A stretch of DNA of 64,000 nt from Bacillota bacterium (GTDB lineage Bacteria > Bacillota > Clostridia > Christensenellales > Christensenellaceae): assembly GCA_023408315.1 (NCBI GenBank), contig JAEYKI010000015.1, forward strand, positions 1 through 64,000, written 5' to 3'. Positions 26,626 to 35,432 of the stretch are shown here, piece after piece. Each line of letters starts with the position of its first letter. Position 1 is the stretch's first letter. The notes under the pieces were generated by a model, which saw only the letters and a program-made list of their open reading frames with translations, searched no databases and was not told the DNA's origin. The translations under genes were made by a program, and so were the position numbers.

Positions 26626-27668
26626 ACAAAGAGCTTATAACACCATATAAAACAGAGGATACGTGGGTAACGGGCTTGCTCTCCGCTTCAAAAGGCAAAG
26701 TGCCTGTCGTTTCAACCAAGACCGGATTTAAAGACACGCTCGGAGCATGGAAAGTGCGCTGGAACATAGGAAGAATGGATTACAGAATTAATCCCGGTAT
26801 TTATGCCGTTGGTTCGCCGGACAATTCATCTCCAGTGCTTGTAAGCGCAAATTATAAATTGACATTTGATACTTTGCGGAAAGAACTATCTGGACTTAAT
26901 TGCTGGCTTTTGATATTGGATACAAAGGGCGTCAACGTCTGGTGCGCCGCAGGAAAAGGCACATTCGGCACTGACGAGCTTATTAATCGCATATCAAAAA
27001 CCGGGTTATCTGAAATCGTATCGCACAGAAATCTCATTTTGCCCCAGCTTGGCGCAGTCGGCGTGAGCGCCCATGAAGTTGTACGCAAGACCGGTTTTTC
27101 AGTTGTATACGGTCCGGTAAGAGCAAAAAACATAAAGGAGTTTATCCATTCCGGTTTCAAAGCAACTGAAGCCATGCGTACTGTACGGTTCACGGCAGGG
27201 GATAGGCTTGTACTCGCACCCATGGAGCTAGTTGAGGTAGCTAAGCCTTTGTTAATGGTGTTTGGAGCGCTGTTTATACTGAATTTGTTTGCGGCAAGGC
27301 CTTTTGGCTTTAATGATTTCATCATTGGCGTGGGAGCCGTAATTGCGGGAGCGGTACTAACGCCGCTACTCCTACCGTTTATACCAGGCAAGGCGTTTGC
27401 GTGGAAAGGCTGGCTTCTTGGAGCTGTTTGGACAGCGGCATATGCAGCTTTAAGCGGATGGCTTGCTCCGGGCAATCTGCTTTTAGGGCTTGGGTATCTG
27501 CTGGTATTGCCAGCCATCTCAGCATATATTGCAATGAATTTCACTGGCTCGTCAACCTATACGTCCTTCTCCGGCGTCATCAAGGAAATGAAAATCTCGT
27601 TGCCGTTCATTATTTCTTTGTCTGTTGTGGGAACCGTGCTGGTGCTGATTAAGGGCTTTTTGGCTTAG
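26424..27668 (+). CDS. hgcA: HgcA, corrinoid protein of mercury methylation
   Basis: It has the HgcA layout: a soluble corrinoid-binding domain related to the CFeSP large subunit, then about five membrane helices (roughly residues 270-414). The diagnostic cap-helix motif NVWCAAGKGTFG is intact, with the cobalt-coordinating Cys174. HgcA passes a methyl group from its corrinoid to Hg(II). I start at ATG 26424 (MSKEKSCC), inside the end of arsR; ATG 26418 is also possible. The N-terminus is unusually long and Cys-rich (CCSSPGC, CCSSSCNCD) because of a tandem duplication. A ferredoxin of HgcB type follows 9 bp later. CFeSP itself is excluded by the membrane domain and the motif. Confidence 0.92.
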   Translation: MSKEKSCCSSPGCRPDQAAHEQSAKKISFSASAQPLKKAVSAKTMLSAEKGLKLSAEKACCSSSCNCDKELITPYKTEDTWVTGLLSASKGKVPVVSTKTGFKDTLGAWKVRWNIGRMDYRINPGIYAVGSPDNSSPVLVSANYKLTFDTLRKELSGLNCWLLILDTKGVNVWCAAGKGTFGTDELINRISKTGLSEIVSHRNLILPQLGAVGVSAHEVVRKTGFSVVYGPVRAKNIKEFIHSGFKATEAMRTVRFTAGDRLVLAPMELVEVAKPLLMVFGALFILNLFAARPFGFNDFIIGVGAVIAGAVLTPLLLPFIPGKAFAWKGWLLGAVWTAAYAALSGWLAPGNLLLGLGYLLVLPAISAYIAMNFTGSSTYTSFSGVIKEMKISLPFIISLSVVGTVLVLIKGFLA

Positions 27669-27677
27669 GAGGACGTT

Positions 27678-27971
27678 ATGAAACATAAATATCTAAAAAA
27701 TGTTGCGACTCTGAATTTATCAGTTGAGAAATGCATCGGCTGCGGAAGGTGCGCCGAGGTTTGCCCGCACCGCGTATTCGGCGTTAACGAGGGAAAAGCG
27801 CAGATAAAAGACAAAAATAGCTGCATGGAATGTGGCGCGTGCGCAAAGAATTGCCCTGCAGACGCAATTTCTGTGGAGGCGAGCGTTGGATGCGCGGCTG
27901 CAATTATCAAGAGTTGGTTTACCGGAGAGGAACCCAGTTGCGACTGCTCGGGTGGCGGAGACTGCTGCTGA
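27678..27971 (+). CDS. hgcB: HgcB, ferredoxin partner of HgcA
   Basis: A 97-residue protein with two [4Fe-4S] motifs: C19-x2-C22-x2-C25-x3-C29P and C49-x2-C52-x2-C55-x3-C59P. A further Cys72 (GCAAAII) and a vicinal C-terminal Cys pair (C96-C97, preceded by CDC) match the features reported for HgcB. It reduces the corrinoid of HgcA and the thiols may handle Hg(II). GGAGGACGTT precedes the ATG. Together with hgcA it forms the pair required for mercury methylation. Confidence 0.92.
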   Translation: MKHKYLKNVATLNLSVEKCIGCGRCAEVCPHRVFGVNEGKAQIKDKNSCMECGACAKNCPADAISVEASVGCAAAIIKSWFTGEEPSCDCSGGGDCC

Positions 27972-28029
27972 AATGCAGTGATAAGCCCCGACTTTAGTGT
28001 ATTGGTGATAGAAGGCAGGGAGATACTCT

Positions 28030-29703
28030 TTGAGGATTATTATTATTGGAGCGGTTGCCGCGGGTACTTCCGCCGCCGCAAAAGCAAGGCGGAATACCGA
28101 AGAGGCTGAGATTACAATATACGAAAAAGACCGGTATATATCCTACTCAGGATGCGGTATGCCTTATTACCTGGGGGGAGAAGTGGAAGAAGAAGCCGAA
28201 CTGTATCCGCGTGATCCCGCGTTTTTTAAAACAAAATACAACGTGGATATACATACGGGGCATGAAGTAATTTCTGTTGATCCTGCGACAAAGACACTGC
28301 AGGTAAAAGATTTGGCAAATGGGCAGATATTCAACGATACCTACGACAAGTTCCTGTTTGCAACGGGAGCCATCGCTGCGGTTCCACCCATTAAAGGCGC
28401 AGACCGGGACAATGCTTTTGTTCTGCGCAACATTAGGGATATGCAGGCGATTGATGCTTATATCGAGAAAAATGCGCCCCAAAATGCTGTGATTATCGGG
28501 ACCGGTTTTATTGGCATGGAAATGTGCGAGAGCCTGGTGAACCGGGGTATCCATGTTACATTACTGGAAAAGCAGCAAACGATATCTCCCTGGCTGGACC
28601 GTGATATGTCTGCCCATTTAAAGAAGTACCTGGACTTAAAAGGCGTTGGTCATATAACCGGCATTTCTGTTGAGCAGATTACGGAAAATCAGGTTTTGCT
28701 TGCAAACGGAGAGGAGATACCGGCGGATTTGGTGCTGCTGGCTGCAGGCATTATTCCCAATACAGCGCTTGCCGGCAAAACAGGAATTCAGTTGGGAACT
28801 ACTGGGGCCATAGCCGTTAATGAGCGCATGGAAACAAGCCTTAAGGATATTTATGCCTGCGGAGACTGTATAGAAGTTGAAAATATCATAAGCGGCAAGC
28901 CGGTGTACTGCCCACTGGGATCAACGGCAAACAAGACAGGAAGGATAGCGGGCGACCGGATGACTGGCGGCGACCTGATTTTCAGAGGAGTACTTGGTAC
29001 GGGAATCTACAAGGTATTCGACATGACGGTAGCCAAGACAGGGCTTGGAGAAGAACAGGCCAAATTGGAAGGAATTGAGACATCAGTATGCCACAACATC
29101 AAACCGAACAGGCCTGAGTATATGCACGGGCAGGAGATGGTCATTAAGGCTGTTGCGGATAAAAAGACAGGCAGATTACTGGGCGTTCAGATAATCGGCT
29201 ACGCGGGTGTTGCCAAGCGGATAGATGTATTTGCGACGGCAATGACCTACGGTGCAAAAGCAGAGGACCTGTTTCATCTGGACCTCGCGTACGCGCCGCC
29301 GTTCGCCACCACCAAAGACCCGGTGCATTATACCGGAATGATACTTGATAACACAATACGGCAAAACAGCCCGCTGATTACGCCGGATGAGCTGCATGCC
29401 TTGATGAAATCAGGTGAGCGCTGCGTGATCATTGATACCAGGGCGCAAAGCACGTATGAAAAAGGGCATATCAAATCTGCAATCAATATACCGCTGGCAG
29501 ACCTGAGGGCAGCTTTAAGCGGAATAGAAAAGAATGTGTCTGTCATAACCTACTGCAACAAGGGCGTGACCGGAAACGCGGCGCAGAATGTATTGATCGG
29601 CAGGGGATTTAAAATGGTTTATAACCTTTCGGGCGGATATAAAAATTTTAGTACGATGTATCCGGATGAAAATGAAAATACCAAATCCGGTTTTGTACAA
29701 TAA
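28030..29703 (+). CDS. CoA-disulfide reductase/polysulfide reductase-type flavoprotein with rhodanese domain
   Basis: A 557-residue FAD/NAD(P) oxidoreductase with a C-terminal rhodanese domain. The N-terminal FAD fold has 'GAVAAGTSAAAKARR', the single redox Cys is C42 (SYSGCGMPYY), the NAD fold is 'IGTGFIGMEMCESL', and a second FAD motif is 'IYACGDCIE'. The rhodanese domain (about 455-550) has active Cys509 (TYCNKGVTGN). Such fusions reduce CoA disulfide, polysulfide or persulfide. The start is TTG with GGGAG upstream. Its place between hgcB and acr3 suggests thiol or sulfane-sulfur control during metal stress. Confidence 0.88.
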   Translation: MRIIIIGAVAAGTSAAAKARRNTEEAEITIYEKDRYISYSGCGMPYYLGGEVEEEAELYPRDPAFFKTKYNVDIHTGHEVISVDPATKTLQVKDLANGQIFNDTYDKFLFATGAIAAVPPIKGADRDNAFVLRNIRDMQAIDAYIEKNAPQNAVIIGTGFIGMEMCESLVNRGIHVTLLEKQQTISPWLDRDMSAHLKKYLDLKGVGHITGISVEQITENQVLLANGEEIPADLVLLAAGIIPNTALAGKTGIQLGTTGAIAVNERMETSLKDIYACGDCIEVENIISGKPVYCPLGSTANKTGRIAGDRMTGGDLIFRGVLGTGIYKVFDMTVAKTGLGEEQAKLEGIETSVCHNIKPNRPEYMHGQEMVIKAVADKKTGRLLGVQIIGYAGVAKRIDVFATAMTYGAKAEDLFHLDLAYAPPFATTKDPVHYTGMILDNTIRQNSPLITPDELHALMKSGERCVIIDTRAQSTYEKGHIKSAINIPLADLRAALSGIEKNVSVITYCNKGVTGNAAQNVLIGRGFKMVYNLSGGYKNFSTMYPDENENTKSGFVQ

Positions 29704-29723
29704 ATAGTGGGGAGGATATTGCA

Positions 29724-30806
29724 ATGGATAAAAATAAAGAAGTCAGATTATCTTTTTTAGACCGGTTTCTTACACTGTGGATATTTATCGCAATGGCCGC
29801 AGGCGTACTTGGAGGTTTTTTATTTCCGGGGCTTTCAAAGACGCTGGAGGGAATGAGTACCGGTACGATTTCATGGCCTATCGCAATGGGACTTATTGTT
29901 ATGATGTACCCGCCCCTGGCGAAGATCAAGTATGAGGAAATAGGCAAGGTAGCCAGGAACAAAAAGGTGCTGGGGCTTTCTCTCATCCAAAACTGGCTCG
30001 TAGGCCCTGTGCTCATGTTTGTGCTTGCGATCCTGCTGTTGCATGATCTGCCCAATTATGCAATAGGCCTCATCGTCATTGGCCTTGCCCGGTGCATCGC
30101 AATGGTGATCGTTTGGAATACGCTGGCCAAAGGTGACAACGAATACTGCGCTGCGCTGGTCGCTTTGAATTCCATTTTCCAGATCATATTCTATTCGGTA
30201 TATATCTACATATTTGTAACTGTGCTGCCGCAGTGGCTTGGGCTTTCCTGGGGCGGGACGGTTGTCAACGTCTCTATTCTGGACGTTGCCAAAAGCGTAT
30301 TGATTTATTTAGGTATTCCTTTTGCAGGAGGGTTTTTGACCCGTTTTCTGACACTTAAGAAAAAGAGCAAAGAGTGGTATGAAAAGAAGTTTCTTCCCAA
30401 GATATCGCCAATCGCGCTGATCGCGCTGCTGTATACGATTGTTGTGATGTTCATCCTGAAGGGCGAGTTTATAATCTCCTTACCGTACATTGTGCTCAGG
30501 ATCGCTATTCCGCTGCTGATCTATTTTGCGGTAATGTTCCTGGTCAGCTTCTATATGTCATACAAGAAGGGCTTACCTTACAATCAAACTGTTACTCTTT
30601 CTTTCACTGCCGCCAGTAACAATTTTGAGCTGGCCATTGCGGTCGCGGTTGCGGTGTTTGGTATCGCTTCGGACCAGGCCTTTGCAGCGGTAATCGGTCC
30701 TCTGATTGAAGTGCCGGTAATGATCTCACTGGTAAATGTAGCGATGCGTTTTAGAAAAAAATATTTTGATGAGACTGGTATGCCCCTATCAAAACAAGTC
30801 AAATAA
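29724..30806 (+). CDS. acr3: ACR3-family arsenite efflux transporter
   Basis: A 360-residue membrane protein with ten predicted helices and the ACR3-specific segment 'GLARCIAMVIVWNTLAKGDNEY', where C124 is the conserved Cys needed for arsenite transport. 'FTAASNNFELAIAVAVAVFG' near the end is also typical. It exports arsenite using the membrane potential. It lies 20 bp after the reductase gene and ends the operon, so arsenite resistance and hgcAB are likely expressed together under ArsR. Confidence 0.93.
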   Translation: MDKNKEVRLSFLDRFLTLWIFIAMAAGVLGGFLFPGLSKTLEGMSTGTISWPIAMGLIVMMYPPLAKIKYEEIGKVARNKKVLGLSLIQNWLVGPVLMFVLAILLLHDLPNYAIGLIVIGLARCIAMVIVWNTLAKGDNEYCAALVALNSIFQIIFYSVYIYIFVTVLPQWLGLSWGGTVVNVSILDVAKSVLIYLGIPFAGGFLTRFLTLKKKSKEWYEKKFLPKISPIALIALLYTIVVMFILKGEFIISLPYIVLRIAIPLLIYFAVMFLVSFYMSYKKGLPYNQTVTLSFTAASNNFELAIAVAVAVFGIASDQAFAAVIGPLIEVPVMISLVNVAMRFRKKYFDETGMPLSKQVK

Positions 30807-30898
30807 AATTAAATTCATATGATTTCGCAACTAAAAGGGTTCCGCTGCGCTTCTTACAATAGTAAGGGAACATCTATGCTCAATCTTACAGAAAATAA

Positions 30899-30926
30899 TA
30901 GATCAAGGAACCATATCCTTGATCTA
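30899..30926. terminator. Hairpin between convergent acr3 and yjbQ-like genes
   Basis: TAGATCAAGGA and TCCTTGATCTA form a perfect 11-bp stem with a 6-base loop, at the convergence of two operons. The following T-run is weak (ATTAAAT), so it may act as a bidirectional stop or an RNA end. Confidence 0.6.
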
Positions 30927-30967
30927 TTAAATCTACCAACGCCACAAAAGAAATGTCTGCAGAGATA

Positions 30968-31588
30968 TTATCTTTTTAATTGAAGATCAAACTGCTTCAT
31001 ATATTCTTTTTCTTCATCAGTATATTTGCGCAGTGTATCAATGACTTTACCGTTGTTCCATTTGCGATCAATAATTTCATCGCTGGTACCCATAACGGTA
31101 ATATTCAACTGGCGATGACGGGCACGCACATGATCCCAATCAATAAAATAAATGTGGGCGAATTCGCCTCCATCCAGTTCTCCATCTTTGATCGTCATTG
31201 TTTCACTTCGCCCAAAGAATACGGAGCGCAGGTGCCCATCGGTATTCATACTCGTAAAGTCTCCCGGTTCGCCGACGTGACGGCCAAACTGGGCATGAAT
31301 TGGGCCCGGATGACGGTATTGGTGCTCTTCAGCAAAATCCGGAATCATTTTTCTCATAATATCAAGTAAATCGTGCTGCAGGTACTCTAGATCAAATGAA
31401 TCTATATCGTGCGAGCATTCTTGCACCATAACGCTGCAAGTCGTGTGGTGGGACGCGATGCAGCAAGTGCCGTTTTTTATGCCTGAAGCAGCAATAATTT
31501 CGCGCACCTCTTTCGACACATCGTGAAATGTTGGTATCCATCCCCTGGACTGTAGTTCCAGCTCCTTTTGAACGACTTTAAAATCCAT
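30968..31588 (-). CDS. YjbQ/UPF0047 family protein
   Basis: A 206-residue protein of the YjbQ (UPF0047) family, with the conserved 'ASHHTTCSVMVQE' and 'HAQFGR' regions that carry the metal-site histidines; the family is usually about 135-140 residues, so this copy has a long insertion and tail. Some members show weak thiamine-phosphate synthase activity, but the true role is open. The ATG at 31588 follows GGAGGTCGAAAAG. It is downstream of the TIM-like gene on the same strand and probably serves the neighbouring sugar locus. Confidence 0.8.
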   Translation of the reverse strand: MDFKVVQKELELQSRGWIPTFHDVSKEVREIIAASGIKNGTCCIASHHTTCSVMVQECSHDIDSFDLEYLQHDLLDIMRKMIPDFAEEHQYRHPGPIHAQFGRHVGEPGDFTSMNTDGHLRSVFFGRSETMTIKDGELDGGEFAHIYFIDWDHVRARHRQLNITVMGTSDEIIDRKWNNGKVIDTLRKYTDEEKEYMKQFDLQLKR

Positions 31589-31621
31589 CTTTTCGACCTC
31601 CAAAAACTTAAAAATTATTAT

Positions 31622-32323
31622 TTATAAATATAATTCATCCCAAGCGCGCCGTACTGAACTGATCATCTCTTCAACCATGGCTGCCCGGTCGGGAGCGTTT
31701 GTAACTCCGCTGGAAGAGCCTGTTGCATCTGCGCCGGAACGAATTACATTATATACGTCTTGCCCATTGCTGATTCCAGCTGCCTGCAGCACCAGAATCT
31801 TGGAGTTAATATTTTTAATGGCAGAAGTTGTTGCCGCTATATAATCAGTGCTGCTCGTTTTGCCTGTTCCAATCAATTCGGATGGTTCCGCAACTATGAT
31901 ATTTGGGCCAAGGCATGCAACTGCTTTGGCTTCTGCAATTGAATCTGCGCAGACAATTGTAGTGAGTCCGACTTCATCGGCCCTTTTAATGGTTTGATTT
32001 AAAACGCTAAGGGACAGTGGCTTTTCGCAATGGTTGAGCATGACCCCGGTTGCGCCGGCGGCAACCAAGGACTCGGCGAGTGTATCGGCCAAACCGCGGC
32101 CAGGGCGCAAAGGATCCATATGGGGAGCAAAAATAAAAATACGTTCGGTTGCTTCTGCAATCCGGCGAATATCCACAACCGGTGTAGTAAAGATGATATC
32201 AACGTCATATTTTTTAGCAGCTGCATCGGCAGCCTTGGCTAAAGTCAGGACGTCATCTCCATAAAGATAGGACTTTGGTCCGATTTCAAAAAAAGGGGGC
32301 TTTATTTGCGAATTCTTATTCAT
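31622..32323 (-). CDS. Triose-phosphate isomerase-like protein
   Basis: A TIM-barrel protein of about 233 residues. It keeps the catalytic Glu region 'IIVAEPSELIGTGKTSS' (canonical YEPxWAIGTG, here AEPSELIGTG) and the phosphate loop 'GSSSGVTNA'. Sequence drift from housekeeping TpiA suggests a specialised sugar-phosphate isomerase, such as the tetrulose-phosphate isomerases of tetritol pathways. The start at 32323 (MNKNSQ) has AAGGA at good distance; ATG 32332 is possible. It is divergent from the SIS-domain isomerase gene. Confidence 0.8.
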   Translation of the reverse strand: MNKNSQIKPPFFEIGPKSYLYGDDVLTLAKAADAAAKKYDVDIIFTTPVVDIRRIAEATERIFIFAPHMDPLRPGRGLADTLAESLVAAGATGVMLNHCEKPLSLSVLNQTIKRADEVGLTTIVCADSIAEAKAVACLGPNIIVAEPSELIGTGKTSSTDYIAATTSAIKNINSKILVLQAAGISNGQDVYNVIRSGADATGSSSGVTNAPDRAAMVEEMISSVRRAWDELYL

Positions 32324-32406
32324 CGTGCACATCCTTTTTTATTGTTTTTAATTATTATAAAAAAAACAAAAAAATAAGTCAATAATATTTTCTAAAAATT
32401 TTCGTA

Positions 32407-32435
32407 TTGATTTCCTATACAAAAAATATTATAAT
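32407..32435 (+). promoter_or_regulatory. Promoter of the SIS isomerase-deoR-MFS operon
   Basis: TTGATT (32407) and TATAAT (32430) are 17 bp apart in a divergent, very AT-rich intergenic region of about 170 bp. The DNA just downstream, 'caatattttgtaaaaaatgttg', is an imperfect inverted repeat that could bind the DeoR-type regulator encoded in the operon. Confidence 0.6.
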
Positions 32436-32494
32436 ATAAACAATATTTTGTAAAAAATGTTGAAGCCACAAAGATTAAAGGGAGGCTGTTCAGG

Positions 32495-33091
32495 ATGGAT
32501 GCAGCAATGGAACAGGCAAAAGAATCATTTAAGATTGAAGCTGATTGTTTATATGAACAATTCAAATATATTGATGAGAAAGAATTTACGCGTGCTATAG
32601 ATGCGCTGGCAACGGCGGAAAGAATTGGAGCCAGCGGTTGCGGCCATTCAGGGATTGCATGCCAACATTTTGCCCATTTGATGTGTTGTATAGAGCGGCC
32701 TGCGCGTTTTATTTCTCCGGCTGAAGCTGTTCATGGGGCTATGGGCTTTATTAAGAAAGGCGATATTATGCTGCTTGCGTCCAGAGGCGGTAAGACGAAG
32801 GAACTTCTTCCTATTATGGAAGTTTGCAAAGAAAAACAAGCCACTGTCATTGCTTTGACTGAAAATATAAATTCTCCGCTTGCAAAAGGCGCCGATATCG
32901 TAATTGCCATGCATGTCAGCCGCGAAACGGATAAGTACAACAGTCAGGGGACGACAAGCTTTATAGTTCTTTCGGCAATTTTTGATGCTCTGCAATCTGC
33001 TTTGGTAGAGAAAACAAATTACCAAAATGAGCAATTTGCATTGATTCATCCGGGCGGCGCCGTTGGAGAACGTCTGAATCAAGAAAAATAA
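32495..33091 (+). CDS. SIS-domain sugar-phosphate isomerase (KpsF/GutQ-like)
   Basis: A 198-residue single SIS domain with 'GASGCGHSGIACQHFAHLM', 'LLASRGGKTKELLPIME' and the C-terminal 'HPGGAVGERL', which is close to the HPGGxLG motif of arabinose-5-phosphate isomerases. The CBS domains of KdsD are absent, as in sugar-catabolic relatives. It probably interconverts a ketose and aldose phosphate. It is the first gene of an operon with a DeoR-type regulator. Confidence 0.85.
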   Translation: MDAAMEQAKESFKIEADCLYEQFKYIDEKEFTRAIDALATAERIGASGCGHSGIACQHFAHLMCCIERPARFISPAEAVHGAMGFIKKGDIMLLASRGGKTKELLPIMEVCKEKQATVIALTENINSPLAKGADIVIAMHVSRETDKYNSQGTTSFIVLSAIFDALQSALVEKTNYQNEQFALIHPGGAVGERLNQEK

Positions 33092-33176
33092 GAAATTAGT
33101 TTCGAAATGGTTCGTATTGTGATATGGTGAAAATATATAAATTGATTGATTATATTTATATTTTGGAGGGGATAAA

Positions 33177-33962
33177 ATGGCAGTGGGAGACTTGAAGATA
33201 GATGCGCGCAGAAACAAAATTTTAGAGATTTTAAACCGTGACGGGCAAGTACGGGTAACGCAGCTCAGCGAAGAACTGGGAGCCACAACGGTTACGATCC
33301 GTAGTGATTTAGACGCTCTGGAGCAGGATGGATACCTTGAACGTATTCAGGGCGGCGCTGTTCAGACTGTAAGAAACTATTATAATTTAGAATTTCTGAG
33401 AAGAAAACAGGAGAACAGTGAAGCAAAAAAAAGCATTGCATCGGCGGCAGCCGATATAATTCGCGACGGTGATACAATTTTAATCAATTCCGGTACCACC
33501 ACGTATTATACTGCGATTGAACTGAAAAAACGTAAAAAATTAAATATCGTTACAAACTCGCTAATGGTTGCTTCGGAGCTAGGGGCTTATCCGACTTTCC
33601 GGGTTATTTTATTGGGCGGAGAGATTAATACGCAGTATTCTTTTACCTATGGCAGTGATGCGCAAGAGCAACTGAGACAATATAAGGCTGAATATGCGAT
33701 TTTATCAATGGATGGCGTTTGTTTTGAAAATGGATTAACTACATACCATGCGGAAGAAGCGGTAATAAACCGAATTATGATGGATCGGGCAAAAAAGACG
33801 GTGATCGTTGCGGACAGCCGTAAACTGGGACGTGAAGGATTCTTACATGTATCTGATCTTTCAAATATGGATATTCTGGTTACGGATCAAGAAGCAGATT
33901 TGCAATTCTTAAGCAGGCTTCAGGAAAAGAAAGTAGAGGTTTTTTACGGAAAAGACGAGTAG
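33177..33962 (+). CDS. DeoR-family transcriptional regulator
   Basis: A 261-residue regulator with an N-terminal DeoR helix-turn-helix ('RVTQLSEELGATTVTIRSDLDALEQDGYLERIQGGA' region) and a C-terminal sugar-phosphate sensing domain ('NSGTTTYYTAIEL', 'VIVADSRKLGREGFLHV'). GGAGGGGATAAA precedes the ATG. It probably represses the surrounding sugar genes until a phosphorylated intermediate appears. Confidence 0.9.
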   Translation: MAVGDLKIDARRNKILEILNRDGQVRVTQLSEELGATTVTIRSDLDALEQDGYLERIQGGAVQTVRNYYNLEFLRRKQENSEAKKSIASAAADIIRDGDTILINSGTTTYYTAIELKKRKKLNIVTNSLMVASELGAYPTFRVILLGGEINTQYSFTYGSDAQEQLRQYKAEYAILSMDGVCFENGLTTYHAEEAVINRIMMDRAKKTVIVADSRKLGREGFLHVSDLSNMDILVTDQEADLQFLSRLQEKKVEVFYGKDE

Positions 33963-33966
33963 ATGG

Positions 33967-35118
33967 ATGCCGGTATTTTTGTCAGCATGCTTAATGCTTT
34001 TTATTGGGTTTGAAGTAGGAGGATTTCAGTTCGTTCTATCTGATATTTCAAGAGAATTCAACACAACGAAAATCGGTATGGGATTTTTGGCGGCGGCACA
34101 ATATATGAGCGTTATTGTAATGCCGCTTTTCTTTGGCAGGTTGGCAGATAAAACAGGCAAAAAGCCCATGCTGGTAGGTTTCGTCATTGTTTTTATTTTA
34201 GGGTGTGCAATAGCAGCGCTGTCGGGTTCCGTTTGGATATTTATTATTGGGGCTTTCTTGATCGGCGCAGGTTATAGCGTTTGTGAAAGCGTAAGTTCTG
34301 CACTGATTACGGATTTATATCCTGAAAAGAATATAAGGTATATCAATATATGCCAATGTATGCTTAGCGTAGGCGCGGTTCTAGGCCCTGTTATTGTTAA
34401 TTGGGGCATAAAAAATTCAAGCTGGCGTACGCTGTTTTTTATATGCGCAGCCGCCTATTTATTTCTGCTGTTTCTCTTAATTAAAACCAAAATTCCCTTA
34501 AGTGATAGCCGGAATAAAACTGAAAACATCTTTAAAATTGGAAAATTTATGAAATCTCCCGTCTTTGTAATATTGCTTGTATTGATTATTTTGTATGTCG
34601 GGCTTGAAAATGGAATCGGATATTTTACAGAGACTTTGTTTTATTCAAAATTCTCGCAAGCCAGCCTTGGAGCTTATGCAATTTCCGCATATTGGATAGG
34701 GATGGCTGCATCCCGCCTGGTGAGCGGAACCAGAAGGCAGCCGCATTACCGTGTATTGCTTGTATGTTTTATGCTCGCCTGTGCATTGTTTGCGGTGCTG
34801 GCTTTTTCTCAGGAAGTTTACCTTTCGCTTGCCGTATGCGCTCTAACAGGCGCGGCATTTGGTCCTATCTGGTCAACTTTAATAGGATTGGCGGCAAAAC
34901 AATTCCCTCAAAATACAGGCGAATCTGTAGGGCTAATGAGTTCGGGGTGTGGATTGGGCGGAGCTGTTTATCCTGTTTTAATGGGGATAATGGCAGATTG
35001 CTTTAATATAAGCACCGCCTTTTTGTTTTTAGCGGCGACGGCGCTTGCGGGAGGGGTAGTGTGCGTTGTGCTGATTACTTTCAAACTGAAGAAACCTAAC
35101 AATGCGGCGCTTCAATGA
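33967..35118 (+). CDS. MFS transporter
   Basis: A 383-residue major facilitator with about 12 membrane helices. The loop motif between helices 2 and 3 is 'GRLADKTGKKPMLVG' and the second half has 'ASRLVSGTRRQPHYR'. It starts 4 bp after the deoR-type gene stop, so translation is coupled. The substrate is probably a sugar or sugar derivative handled by the locus, or it could be an exporter; nothing in the sequence decides. Confidence 0.85.
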   Translation: MPVFLSACLMLFIGFEVGGFQFVLSDISREFNTTKIGMGFLAAAQYMSVIVMPLFFGRLADKTGKKPMLVGFVIVFILGCAIAALSGSVWIFIIGAFLIGAGYSVCESVSSALITDLYPEKNIRYINICQCMLSVGAVLGPVIVNWGIKNSSWRTLFFICAAAYLFLLFLLIKTKIPLSDSRNKTENIFKIGKFMKSPVFVILLVLIILYVGLENGIGYFTETLFYSKFSQASLGAYAISAYWIGMAASRLVSGTRRQPHYRVLLVCFMLACALFAVLAFSQEVYLSLAVCALTGAAFGPIWSTLIGLAAKQFPQNTGESVGLMSSGCGLGGAVYPVLMGIMADCFNISTAFLFLAATALAGGVVCVVLITFKLKKPNNAALQ

Positions 35119-35154
35119 TTGAAATTTGATATAAGAATTACAACATGATCAAGA

Positions 35155-35188
35155 AAACCGGCAAACGAAAATTTATGGCCGGTTTTTT
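35155..35188 (+). terminator. Terminator after the MFS gene
   Basis: AAAACCGGC pairs with GCCGGTTTT across a 14-base loop and is followed by T-rich DNA. It ends the SIS-deoR-MFS operon. The remaining gap to 35432 is AT-rich and should hold the promoter of the ABC transporter operon, but I could not pick one with confidence. Confidence 0.75.
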
Positions 35189-35432
35189 CGTTAATTAACC
35201 AAAAAATTCACTTAAAATATTTTTTTCTTGCAATTAAATAATGTATAAAAAAGCGCAAAAAAACAAACCATCTAATAATATTTGCGATTAAATAAAAATA
35301 AAAAATTAATAGAAAGAAAAATGAAAATATTACTTGCATTTTAGAAATATATAATTTAGAATGAGCTTATTGCTACTGGCGAAATATTTCGTGAATACAC
35401 TTAACTTGTTAATATTAATGGAGGAGACAGTA

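Noticed and set aside
26424..27668. Carbonyl-branch corrinoid iron-sulfur protein (CFeSP) large subunit
   Set aside because: The C-terminal membrane domain, the NVWCAAGKG motif and the following HgcB-type ferredoxin identify HgcA instead.
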